Source of the DNA: Pomacea canaliculata | Lineage: Eukaryota; Mollusca; Gastropoda; Architaenioglossa; Ampullariidae | NCBI RefSeq assembly: GCF_003073045.1 | Contig: NC_037599.1 | Coordinates: forward strand, 5,034,247 to 5,098,246 | Length of the DNA stretch: 64,000 bases | Direction of reading: 5' to 3' | In this document: positions 39,501-51,234 of the stretch, piece after piece | How positions within the stretch are numbered: position 1 is the stretch's first letter | Layout of the letters: every line of letters starts with the position of its first letter | Translations under genes and position numbers: made by a program | The notes under the pieces: generated by a model | The model's input: only the letters and a program-made list of their open reading frames with translations | What the model was told of the DNA's origin: nothing | Database searches by the model: none

Positions 39501-42500
39501 GGAGGTCAGCGGTATCGATCTGACGGAAGCACGTGAGACTCATGAGACAGTAACTCAATAAATAAATAAATAATAAAATAAAAGTGTTACAACACAAATC
39601 TCTTCTCTTAGCATGCCCCTCAGGACCAGCATTCTTTCAGTACCATAATGGTTGTCGACATTTAAGCCTCAAAGATGCTTCTATACATCTACACTGATTA
39701 CAGGTCACCAGGTTGTCTACAACACTCACCCGGACACATTTCTGGGGACAGTTAGAACGTGCACGGTGTCAGAGGTCGTGGCCTTGAGAACAGACTGTGC
39801 GCGCTCGTATGTTGCGTCGATAAGGGGATGTCCATTCCACTCCATCACTTGATCACCTACATCAAATTTTAAACCAGTATTGAAAAGGCTAAACATGGTG
39901 CTTTTGTTACAAAAAACGCCAGCAGTTACCCTGTTGCATGGAATGTTATCAAACTCCGCTATCTAGTCAAACAGTTTGATTACATGGGCTCTATTATAGG
40001 ACAAAAACAGTTTTTAATTGCAAGCAAATTGGTTTGGCAGAAGCTGCGGATCGTAGACAGCCAGTATCAGAGACAAATGGCCTTGTGTGTTAAACCTTCT
40101 ATCATTCCAAAATAGTCGACGGTGAAACATTCACACCCTTACAGCAGGCTTCAACTGATCGTTGCTATGGTTACCTTGTTGGAGTCCGGCACGCTGGGCG
40201 GGACTGCCTGCTGCCACAGTTCTGAGGACAGTTATCAGCCCTCCACTTCCGTCTTGCAGACCTCCCATCAGCTGAACGCCGAACCTTTCTGGTAAAAAAA
40301 AAAAAAAATAAGAGAATTTCAACTGATTTACGTGGAGGCAGGACTGCTTTACTAATATTCCACTAAAGCACTTTTTATTTGACTATTTTAAAGACACGGA
40401 ATACAGACAATGATACTGTCTGGTTGATTTTAATCTCCATATCTCACCTCCATCTTGTCTCCTTCTTTGGCTCACATATTTACTTCTTGAAAGTGCGTTA
40501 TTTCAATATTTTATTAAAATATTACTTAAGACTTTGTATTGTCAACATAATATATAATAACATCAATATGAAATGTCGAAATCAAAACATTCATAAGCAT
40601 CCCTATAGCCGACATTCAGCCACACATTCACATCGCCATCTACTGTTTCACTCACCAGGAAAGGACTTCCCCGGTTTCTGCAACAGGGTGTGCACAAGCA
40701 GGCCACTCAGCTCCCACGTCTCCTTCTGCTGGACAGCGGCTCCCCCTACTGTCGGGGACGTATCCGCGGAGCGCGCGCAGAAAAGAGCAAAACTGACCTC
40801 CGGCGACGCTCTGGAACTACGGCGGGAGAGGGACGCTTCGCCCGGTAGAGAAATGGCGGAAGGCGAAGGCGGCCCTCGCGTTTGCACGTCCGCCAGCAGC
40901 TGACCTGGGGTCACTTGTACTGCCACCTTTGATGGAGATCTCTTGGGAGAAGGACGCCGCGCCGGCGCACTGTTGCGTACAGGGGTTGGAGAGCTGGCCG
41001 AGGGGCGACGTTTGTGTGGCCTGGGACTCGCCGTGGGTGAGGCGGCGGGTGACTTCTGGGCGGAGACTCGTCGGGACAAGGACGTGTTGGCGCTGCGAGG
41101 CGACGACGTCGAAGACTCGCCGACGTTGGTCGGGACAGCTGCCAAATGCGTGAGAGAGCGCAGCGTCGGCAAATCGTCAGCCTTGGGTGCGGGATTGGGT
41201 TGACTTTTGGCAACCTTCGGGTTCCCTGCCACCGTCGTCAGGTTGGTGTTCTGTTTCGAAACGCGAAAATCCGCGGACAAACGAGGTTTTGGGTCGGGAA
41301 GGTGCTGATCTTTGTGTCTTTCGTTGAGTGCTTCTTCGCTTTTGAACTTGTGCTTCCCGCCGACATGGAACTTCGGCGAGCTTTTCTTCCTCGTTGCCCA
41401 GAGAGCGCTGTTTTACGTCGAGCTGGCGTCTTTCTTTGCCGTCCGGTTTTACACTGGAGCTGAAGGACTGCCCGTAGTCCTCGCTTCCCAAGAAACTGTG
41501 CGCGGCGCTGTCGAAGGAACGGTAACTGACACTGCAGGCCGGCGAGGTGTAGTCGCTGTCGGACAGGCTGGAACTTGTCTGTGGGAGACCGCTGTTTCCG
41601 ACCTTGTTGCCCGGATGGAAACCCGTTTGGTGGAACGCTTTCCGTCTCGTACCCGCGTCGACGCTACCGGAACCAGGCGCTCCAGTCTCCGTGGAGGAAT
41701 TATAAAACTGTTGAGGTTGGCTGCTCTCCACACTTGACCTCGCGTCGTCGAAGTCAGACGACGACTTGTGCAGATATCGCAAGGCCGCCAGCTTCGGACC
41801 CGCAGCTCTCACCTCGCGAGAACACCCGAGATCCGAAGCTTCTTTGGATGAGCGCTTGGGAACCCGTAGCTGGCTCCCCTGCTTATGTCCATCCTGTTTA
41901 TCTCCATTTGGCTTTCCTTCCTGACGGTCAGCGTGACCTGGGGATGCAGCCACTGTGCCCTGACCTCCAGATGGCGCGGTGGAGAATCTTTGGATGCATT
42001 GCCTTTTACTGACCGCCTTCTCATTCTCTTCTCCTGTCGTCGCTGACGAGACATTTTTCTCTCACGCATTATGTCGTCGATGTTTTCTTCTTCGTCATCG
42101 TCATGATCGTCTGCAGGTCGTCGATGATAGGAAAATCCTCCTTGGAGGGAAGTTGCCGGAAGGCTGCCCCGCCTGCGAGGCGGTCTTGCGCCATCTTGGT
42201 GCAGGGCATTCGACGGTGCTCTGTCCCGCTGCTTTATCTGGGAGTCGCTCACGTGGCATGATGGGATGTTTTCAATCTCGCTGTCACCACGATCACAGCC
42301 ACTGCTCTACATGAAAAACAAAACAGTTAGCTCTCGCAGCATCCGGTGATGGCTAGCAAAGGAGATACTGTTGCCTGGATTTTGAATCAGTCAAGAGAAT
42401 ATTTTTGTTTCACTTTGCTCTTATTTGATTTGGGTTTTTTTTCCTATTGAAGGTTTCGTTCATAATGCAGTTTATTATACAGTGGCTCTGGAGCACTGGG

Positions 42501-45195
42501 GAAAGGGGAGAAGGAGGTTTAGCAACAATTGAAACATGACAGGGTACAAACATACAGACATTTTTAGAACATTTTTTAATGTAAGCCAAACACTCTCTCT
42601 CTCGTTCTCTCACGGTTTCATGTGCATCCCTTAGCATTTTTGACCAAGGATTAATCAGGAAAGGCAATATGAGAATTTAAAACAATTCAAAAAAAAAAAA
42701 AAGAGAGAACAAATGAGAATCCGATTACCAGGTAATAATCCATACCATAATTCTTCACAAGAAAGAGGCATTTTTTGTATAAATTCATTTATATATTTTT
42801 TGTAGAAAAGGAAAATTAAATGCGTGTTTTAAATGCATTTCTTGGGGTTTCAGGAGTCTGATTACACGTTGCCACAACAACTCTTTAAGTCCGTTTTATT
42901 TTGTCGGCTTGCGTGTCTGGACTTTTGCGTGAGCTCACCTGAAAGTCGCTCATGCACGATTCAGTGTTGTCATGGCGACCCTCCAGCTTTTTTCGTAAGA
43001 CGTCCGTGGTGGTTCCCAGAGGTGAAAGGCTTTCATGGCGACGCTGACCCCGTGACCCGTGATACCACCCTCCAGTACGGCACACCATGTCACGCTTGAG
43101 CTGGCACAGACGGCAGACCCACGCCTGCCCAGTCGTCTGAAGACAGGAAGACTCCAGCATTAAGTAAAGTTTTAAAACCGACAAGAAGGCATGTTGAGTA
43201 CGGTTTAAATCAAGAACTTCAGTTCTCTGGTTGCTAAACAAACTTGTAAAAAAAAAAAAATGTTTTTTAAAGCAAATATGTCAGGTCGAGAAAAATAAAG
43301 TAAGAAAAGAGAATAATGTTCACGGCAGGTGGTCTTAAATTTCCGAGGGAATAGCTTCGCAAAAAGAAATCAATAGAACAGTGTTCCCTCAAGACGTTTG
43401 AGACTTCAACCAAAAAAACAAACAAACAAACAAAAAACAAAATTGTTGACGCATCAGCTACCTCTCCAGAGTGTGAACGTGTGGGTGTGTAGGTTCCGCA
43501 GCGACCGCACACACGCTTCCGACAGTAACTGCACGTGCGTCCAGCGCCCTCAGACATCCGGGTCTTAAAGCAGAGGCGGCACAGCCGGCCAGTCGTCAGG
43601 CGCCAGCGCCCGGCTCGCTCCGACTTGCAGCTCTTCACTTCCTGTTCCGCTGCCACCATTTCTTCCTGAATTCGCCTGCAGATGTCAACGGAGAGAGCTG
43701 CACGAACCGTACGCGTGTGTGCGTGTGAGAGAGAGTGAGAGGTGCGTGCGTTTGAGCAAATGGGGAAACTTATCAAGAAAATGAGAATGGTATAGAATTC
43801 AACAAAGTGCGATGAAACGACGATTGAAGAATCCAGTTCCCACTACCCGATTATAGCATTTCGACAGGCAGTCTAGATCCTAACTTGAAAAGGTGTTGTC
43901 GAGCCTTTCCGTGCAGTTAACAACTGCCCTACGTGACACCTATGTGTCATGTGACACAGGTCAAACACGATGTTTGTTTCTCTCTAGATCCGTTAAAGGG
44001 CATCATCATCATCATCATGGTTGACACCTTAGTCATGTTGTACTCCATCCGTTTTCTCCCAACTGCTGTGAAGAACCATGAGGTAGTACAAACGACCGAC
44101 TTTACCCCGAACTCTAACGATGACATGTAAATAAGGCAAACTCTCGAAACAAAACTGGTTCTTAGCAAGAAAAGTTTAGTGTTTTGGAGAGATGAAGATT
44201 TCAAATCACGTGACAACAATCCAGCGTCATTGCGACTAAAATTAAAAATGCAAAAGTTTGAAAACAAAACTTCGCTTAAAACAGCAAAAATTCTCACAAA
44301 ATGTTTGTTAAAGTATTGATTAAAAGCAGAAACTTGAAGTGCACACATTTGCGCTGTGAACTTGAAACTAAAAAAAAAAAAACCAAACAAACAAATAATA
44401 ATAAAAAAAAAACCCTGGAAAAAGTGGTTGAAATCTTAATCTCTGAGGCCATGTGGTCGAGTTCATGAAGCATCACGAAAAACAGCTTCAAGCTTCGTGA
44501 GTAGCCAGAGTTATATCTCACTTGACTCGCTCTTGCTCTTGGTGCTCGAACTGTTCCTGCCGTTTGATGACGTCAGCCAAAATCTGCAGCTCCTCGGGGG
44601 TCAGGTGAGAGAGGTCGGGGGAAGGAGGGTTGACAGGTGGGGGGCTTGACGGGCGCTGTACCATGTTGCCCCCCAGCACCTGTAGACAAAAGAATGCACG
44701 TGACACCAAGACAACTGTGGCGCTGAACCAAGCGACTGGCCACACGGCCTGGGATTACGGGTGGGGAGCAAACGCATCTGACGTATGATGTACGAACTGA
44801 AATGATCAATCTTCCAAAGTCGAGAGAGAGAAAGAGCGAGAATAGAAGGAGTTACCCCACCGATTTTCGAGTCGTTCTTTTTTTATTATTCATTTTCTTC
44901 GCATTGACTCTTTGCTCTGTCTTCGCTAAACCTTTTTCTTTCTTTCTCTCTTCGATATCTCGCCTCCCAAAAACATCTTGACAGTCGAAGAGTTGGGCTC
45001 ACAAGATGCTTTAAAAAAAATAAATAAATAAATAAATAAAAAAAATAAAAATAAAAATCTATAAACTAGCAAGAATATTTGCCTTTGAGTTCAAAAAATA
45101 AATAAATCCCTCTCAAATCACCAAAACGTTTTCACCTTTTTAAAAAGCGAAGACATCATGAATTTGCTTTGAGGCCGACGATGAGAATGTGTCAT
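33571..45195 (-). CDS. RIMS2: RIM/Fife-type presynaptic active-zone scaffold (zinc finger, PDZ, C2A, C2B)
   Basis: Coding exons: 45136-45195, 44522-44679, 43462-43675, 42939-43136, 41813-42306, 40656-41407, 40175-40288, 39730-39856, 39119-39287, 38602-38900, 38263-38356, 37587-37881, 37059-37163, 36270-36368, 35692-35791, 34847-34941, 34485-34598, 33943-34085 and 33571-33738. Phases match at every join; the model gives 1,265 residues. Residues 40-75 are the Rab-binding helix (PDLSHLTPEE); 105-155 a zinc finger with eight Cys (105, 108, 121, 124, 128, 131, 152, 155); about 605-705 a PDZ domain (RFGVQLMGG, GDQVMEWNG); 772-935 C2A; 1127-1250 C2B ending WYKLFP. RIM tethers Rab3 vesicles, Munc13 and calcium channels at release sites (family knowledge). 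The N terminus and C2B favour RIM, but the paralogue Fife is possible. The linker 40656-42306 has an unresolved second frame. Confidence 0.88.
37321..37361. repeat. (ATG/ATC)n imperfect microsatellite
   Basis: About 13 trinucleotide units with a few substitutions, just downstream (in gene direction) of the possible RIM cassette exon and inside an intron. The poly-isoleucine or poly-histidine strings it gives in translation are repeat artefacts. Confidence 0.9.
37383..37436 (-). other. Possible 54-nt cassette exon of the RIM gene
   Basis: The acceptor TTTTTACAG precedes 37436 and a donor (G|GTACTG) follows 37383. The segment is open, 18 codons long and symmetrical (phase 1 to phase 1), so it could be included or skipped between exons 37587-37881 and 37059-37163 without changing frame. 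The donor is weak, so it may be spurious. Confidence 0.3.
41408..41812 (-). other. Probable 405-bp intron (or alternative coding frame) in the RIM linker
   Basis: A consensus donor (AG|GTGAGA) at 41812-41811 and a CAG acceptor at 41409-41408 join in matching phase. The acceptor lacks a clear pyrimidine tract. The main frame has stops inside the interval, yet a second frame is open right across it, from about 42066 to 41177, and encodes a Ser-rich acidic sequence that looks like true linker protein. Either this is an intron, or paired one-base length changes move the reading frame out and back. Confidence 0.5.
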
Positions 45196-45227
45196 CTTGT
45201 TCTTCTGTTGTTGACCTTTGTCCACAT
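45192..45227 (-). promoter_or_regulatory. Upstream ORF overlapping the RIM start codon (ATGA)
   Basis: In the exon that carries the predicted RIM start, an upstream ATG at 45225-45227 opens a frame of 11 codons plus TGA. Its stop (45192-45194) overlaps the RIM ATG (45193-45195) as ATGA. The leader part of this exon begins at an acceptor (CTAGGCAG) at 45250. Such an arrangement could couple termination to re-initiation and lower translation; that is inference and depends on the start chosen. Confidence 0.45.
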
Positions 45228-48200
45228 TGTGTCTCCGGAAGTTTCAGATACTGCCTAGAGCAGAAAAAAAATTAACGGTTGTTATGGCGAAACAGGTATC
45301 TTATCTATGTTTACACATGCAGGTAGGAATAGCGTGCTTGAAGTGTGCAAAGCCGGAAACGAAAAGACACTAAGAGGAATAATTAACGAGACTTAGGAAT
45401 ATCTGTGAAATGATTCTGAGTACACAAAGATAACGGTTGCTATCGCAGTCATCATGTGTGTGCTTAGTATGCTCAAATGACAAAATAAAGTGACCTGAGT
45501 TGACTTTCTATGACAAAAATCTAACCCCCACCCTAGCCTCTTCTGTCATGTTACATCTGTTGATCAATGCATACCCAGAGTAGTAGCGCAATGAACGCAC
45601 GCACAGACGCGCCTATGACATGTGAACATACACAGAGCCAAAGAGCGACACAGAGAGGAAAAGACTTTTCCAGAAAGCTGTGTAATGGAGGTTTCACGCC
45701 AGGGTAACCTATTTTCATTAGCAAGAAAATGTCAGCGTAGACATAATGACACATCATGTGAGGACGATACCAAAAGCTAGTGTAGAAAAAAAAGTGTCTG
45801 TAGCAGGCATAACAAAAACTAAAAACACCAAATTGTGACGACATACGAGGTGAACGGGTCTAGGTAAAAAATAAAGACATTTTGGAAGAAGAGGTTCAAA
45901 ACTCAAAAAAAAGAAGTATTTGATTGACATTGCCAGCAGCGGCGAGTAAAGACGGGGAGACAGGAAGGGGAGAGCAAATAAACATAAAAAGGCATAATAA
46001 TACAACATAAAACGCAGAAGTGGCAGCCGGGTATGGCAGCAACAGATGCAGCAGCCCACTTTATTACAACTGCAGACTGCAGGACAGGAATATTGATGTA
46101 TGACCATAGTCCAGTTGGCGGAGATTTAGACCCAAAACTAATTGTAACACAGGCTCTTTGGACGAAACATAAGCAGAAGAACGTCCTTTGCACAATATAA
46201 TAATTATAAATCATTCGTCTTCTGCATAAGTGCGTAGTTTTTATGAAAGAACGCTCTATCGTGGAGTGACATTATCGTTCTATCATAACTTTTCGCTTGC
46301 TAACGCTGCTTGTATGGTTCCCGTCCTTTTCTCAAAAAAAAAAAAAAATACATGAAACGTGGAGTACTATGTTTATTAATTATTTTATTCTTTGAATCCA
46401 TCAGGTGATAAATAAATCAGGTAAATAAATAGTGTTAGAGGTAAACAGCTCTACGAAGTTCGCGTTCTATTATTGGGAGTATAGTTCATTTTGTTCACAA
46501 GCCCACCCAACTATTAGTCATGTAAATCTGCGTCAACATACTTGTTCCGCCTGACAGTACCCTCGTCACCCACGCTCGGTAGGAAAGACCTCAGACGTGA
46601 CGACGCTAGGGGGCGGACAAGAACAGGTACCGCAACCAGCAACATCGCCGCTCACATTATGCATCGCCTGATCAAGAACAGACCACTGAATGGCGGCTGC
46701 TGTGCCACAGGTGGCGCCTTGCGATCGATGCCCACCTGGAGGGTGGGGTAGGGACAGGTAGCACGAGGAGTCATGTCTCCTTCTTTACCCCACCCCCAAT
46801 ACACTAAAGCGCCTTGGATTTCAGGATGTAAACAAGATGCTGTTCACACCTTTCTCTATGAAAGTGATGAACAAGCCAGGTCTGCAGGATAATATCTTAT
46901 TTCGTTGGAAGATGAAATCTAGTAGAGAGGATGGGGAGGGGGGTGATAAAAAAAAGGTAGTCTGATGAATTCTTTAGGTGTGGAGACGATGAGGAATGTT
47001 AGAGAACTGGAGGGATTGGAGAGAGGGAAAGAGGGAGCGAAAGGCCAATGACTCTGATCCGTTTCTCAGTTTCTCAGATGCACGCGAGGTGGGCGTGCAA
47101 CGACAAACGGCGGTCCGAGGACGATCCATTTGCAAGTGTGTCAGGATGACGGAGACGGCAAGACGGGTAGGTCACACGAGAGGCATCTACGAACTTTTTA
47201 ACTAAAAATTGCTCTGCAGTGAGTCACCGTACGGCTGTCACGTGACACCAATCTCGTCTTAATCACACGGTGGCGGTGTTCGAAATCGCCAGTGAATCCG
47301 ACTGATGTCCGTGACAACCTGGCGTCGACACAACTAAGGCGACGCTACGCTAATTCCCAGAAGCTTCTGGGTACCCAGAAATATAAGCTAACTGAGGGGA
47401 ACTGATAACTCAAACTTCCCTATAAGCACAAACAATAATAATTAGACAAATTTCCAGCAACGGACTTGAAAGCGCTGGGAAAATCTCCATTCTGGACGGT
47501 CCCGATAGCCCAGAGATCAAACACTCGTTTTTCGTCAATACATTGAGCATCTAAGGTAAAAGGTTCAGATATCGTAACAAAAAAAGTAGATTTTTATTAG
47601 TTGAAGTAGACGACATTATAATTCTAGAGTCTAGACATATCAAACACAATCTCTAGTAATGGAGTAGGCACCATGTCGATCAGAACCATGGACATCGGTT
47701 CCAGCACACATCAGAAGGCACACAAGCGCAGGACTCTGTGAAAAAGTTTGTCGACTACTAATATAAAATAGCTGCCTGTTTGGACCAGCTTCAGTTAGCT
47801 GGATTGTTCACCTGACCACTTGTACTCTCGTTATCATGTTGAGTCCAACCTGAATGTAACTGCCTCCAGAAGCGACTTCACTTCTATATCGAGCGGTTTG
47901 GGCGACACACGAGAAACCGCTCGTAACATCCTTCAGGAAAGAATGTTTAGTGCAGCCACACACAAATACAATCGCTAAGATCTTTTTCTAGTGCAAGTGG
48001 CCACTATTAACATCCCCAGGGCAAAAATGTTTAGCGAGGACACGGCAAGATCAGCAAAGTGCGAGTGAACTCCGCTCACAAGCAGCATTGTCTCACACCA
48101 AGCACCATCAAACTTCATTCAAGAGATGAGCCATTCCTCAAAGTCTAAAAATAAAATACTTTTGGATGGTACATTATCCCTTTGGACAAACATATCCTCG

Positions 48201-50194
48201 GGTTATATTTTCCTCTAAATTATCGGTTGATAACAACAGCTTGTCGAACAGGAAATCGCTGAATTGGAAAGCGGCAGACTGGGCGCCACCAACGACAAGA
48301 GCATAATGCCGAGGAGCTTGAGAAATTGATCTCATGTGATCCATTCTCGAACTCCTGTGATCCCTTTAATCCTCTCCTTCGGAGTCACGGAAAGGTCTCT
48401 CGACTCAAATCGTGCGAGAACCGTCCTGTAGCTGCCATGATATTTCTTACTGCAAAAATCAACTTCTCTCGACAAGCCAATAAACAAGACAAAGACGTAA
48501 ATTTTTTGGGGTGGTGTAGGGATAGGGACGGGCTTTTTTGGAGGGTTTTTTTTTTTTAATGGGGAAGGGGGAGGACATGTCGGGAGGTAGTTACATACTT
48601 GTTTGGGCTCGTGTGTGAAATTAACATCTTGGCTAAACATCTGAATTAGGCGTGTTTGACTTTAAACGCCAACGACTGAAGGTTGTAGTTTCTTCTTCAG
48701 TGAAATCGTATTCCACGTTCCCTTGGCGTGCGTTGCCACGGCAACGAAACGGAGATTTGACAGGAAACAGGTTGCATGATAGCTGTTTGGGTGAGACGGC
48801 CGCTAGGCGCTATACAGGCTGGATTACTCCGCGCTGAGGTCAGCAGTTCCGCCAGAGGACAGCTGGTGTGCAAGGTAACATGAGATGTCGAGAAGTTTTT
48901 TTTTTTTGTGTGTGTGTTGTTGTTGTTCAGGGAGGGATCCGAGATGAACTGTCGTCTAGGCAACAGTGTAAGTCTTAGCCGGGCCCCGTCGATGGGACCA
49001 GGTGAGCGATCTGTGATGAGTCATTACTGTTTACCTGCGATGTGCGTGGCTGTCGCCGTGTGCGGGGCGTTGCGCATATACCAAGGTATATGTCTACCTG
49101 TCTAGTGATGGCAGGATGCGACTGAAGGTAAACGCACAGGGTAGAGAAGAGTGTAGACTGTACCTGGCCAAATCATTTTCACCTTGCGCGCTCTTGTCAC
49201 TAACTGCTGGTGATAATCTTCAGCAAAGCGAAGATGGTGGAGTGATGTAATACATTCCAATCAAGTCCTTCTAAGGTGTTCACACAGCAACTCCGATAAC
49301 CCACATAGTTAAATACTTAAATGAAAACAAAGCGTATAAACTAAAGCACATTTAGCATTTAAGTAGAAGAAAAAGCACAAAGGCGCGCACACACACACTC
49401 ATACACACAAGGACACACACACGCGCGCATACATGCACACATTGTAGAAAATTTAATTATATACATAAAACAAAACCCCACTCCAAATAAATGACTAATG
49501 TAACAGTGGTATCCAGCTATCAATTAAGTAAACATACACTGAGAACTTGGCTGAGCAGCACTCACGAGCAAACGATATAGCTGGAAACAAACCCATCATC
49601 AGCAGCAACAAACATCTATGGCCTCACCAGTGACCCCGTCTTACCACGAACTCTGGTGGCAAGCTGACAACTAGCAAGAAAAGCAAAAAGGCTCAGTAGC
49701 AGCTAGCTTTCCATCAAAAACTTTATTTTCGTCTTAAATAAATCTGGCTTTATTATGATTTTTATCATTGGGTGTATTTTCATATGAGGTATTTTTTGCT
49801 GTAAAGAACAACAATTTTGAGTTCCTTGTATCACACTGCTAGGCATTGACAGCTGACGTGTGATTACTATCCTACATATTATTTAATATCACCATAGCAC
49901 TTACAATAAAAGCTCAGACCTTCCTACCCGCCCACTCGCGCACTTTTGGGCCTTAATTTAATATCCACTTACAGTTCTTCACCATTGTGTTTCCTCGGTG
50001 AAGTAACCATAGCTCATGAAAAACACCGAGCACTTGTAGACACCATCACGGAATGGCGGCGACTGTAAGGCTCAACCAGTAATTTTATTGCACCTTTGAA
50101 GCCGGCGAAGTACAAGGTGCAACCAGGCAAACGCTCAGACCATCGCCTTTCAAGCTTGCGGACGACGTGCACGCAACAAAAACATTAACTTTTT

Positions 50195-50415
50195 TTTAAT
50201 GTCCACGAGCACCCTGCTGTAACAGGTTCAGGATTTTTTTAATGTCCAAGAAGAGAGTTGCAATAATCTAGTTTAGACAGAACAAATGATCAGATGAGAA
50301 TTTTGGTGATTGAGATGGACAGAGTATGAAGAATGGAGCTGACCTTTCGGAGCCCATAGTAAGTAGCATGACAAATGTGAGAAAGATGTTCATCAAGAGA
50401 CATGTCAGCAGACAT
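50195..50415 (-). mobile_element. CR1/L2-like LINE fragment (ORF2 thumb region)
   Basis: Read on the minus strand from 50415, this gives SADMSLDEHLSHICHATYYGLRKVSSI, then LSISITKILI, a stop, and SFVLSKLDYCNSLLG. The L-x-SKLDYCNSLL block is the hallmark of LINE ORF2 beyond the reverse transcriptase. It is truncated on both sides. Confidence 0.7.
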
Positions 50416-50474
50416 TATGTAACATAATTCACGCACTGAAGTAACAAAAGCAACATCAGCATCGTCCTACCCGA

Positions 50475-50600
50475 ATAGAGACAGGCAATGAAGGGTAAAC
50501 TCTGGCTCTCCTCTGAAGACATTAGAAAACGCCTTAAGCCGCATCTCTTTACAATGCTGCCACAAATGAAGACAGACTGTAAAATGATATTGCATCCCCC
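50475..50600 (+). mobile_element. LINE ORF2 C-terminal fragment
   Basis: The plus strand reads LWLSSEDIRKRLKPHLFTML, matching the common LINE ending S-x-x-x-FKxRLKTHLF. It points the opposite way from the fragment at 50195-50415, so the two come from separate insertions or a rearranged one. Short match, so the call is tentative. Confidence 0.4.
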
Positions 50601-50724
50601 CTCCCAAAAAACAAAAAATCCAGATAATACAAATAAATATACGGTTGACCTCGACGATGATGATAGCAATATCTGACAGCGACGGTGAGACTAAGAGTAG
50701 AAATGTCTTTTCTGACACCTCTAG

Positions 50725-51234
50725 TCATTCGAGAACTTCAACTTTTAATGGCTTCGCTTGTAATCCACCCTCTATTGTGACTTGCATGCTCATATTCCAG
50801 CTCAGAAATCCTCTGATAGACTGTAGCAAAGCATCACTGAGATGCAGCACTGGCCTTTCGGGGATCGGCTTTCCCATAAATCCACATCCAAAATGGCGCC
50901 CAAGTCCACTCGTAGCGCAGTTAGCAGACGAAGCTCGCATTTCAGATTCTTTCTTTCGCTGCCGGATCCCATGGCGACTACCGTCTTTCGCTCCTAATGC
51001 GCAGAGAATGTCCGCAGACGGCAAGTGCTTCCTTCTCAGTGCTTCTTTAACATGTTTTCTTTTTCCTCGAATGTCATAAAAGCAATCATACCGGCTGAGA
51101 GAGAAAGGTTTCAGGCCGCATTTATCTTCAAGCACGAGACATTTTGCCCTTTTCAGATTGAAAGTTCTAGATTCTGCTATCTCAATCGTTTTCATTCTGC
51201 TAATATATGTCAGAGTGTTTGCAGAGCTGGTCAT
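50725..51234 (-). CDS. Unrecognised open reading frame, 169 codons
   Basis: An uninterrupted minus-strand frame inside the putative first RIM intron. The product is basic in its middle third (RGKRKHVKEALRRKH, GIRQRKKESE) and has no signal peptide, membrane segment or family motif I know. An acceptor-like TATTAGCAG lies near its 5' end, but no partner exon was found. LINE debris lies immediately downstream, so it may be repeat-derived or chance. Whether it is expressed cannot be told. Confidence 0.2.
   Translation of the reverse strand: MTSSANTLTYISRMKTIEIAESRTFNLKRAKCLVLEDKCGLKPFSLSRYDCFYDIRGKRKHVKEALRRKHLPSADILCALGAKDGSRHGIRQRKKESEMRASSANCATSGLGRHFGCGFMGKPIPERPVLHLSDALLQSIRGFLSWNMSMQVTIEGGLQAKPLKVEVLE

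Noticed and set aside
40929..41737. Plus-strand and other antisense frames across the RIM linker
   Set aside because: These are GC-rich shadows opposite the RIM coding exons, with no splice or domain support of their own.
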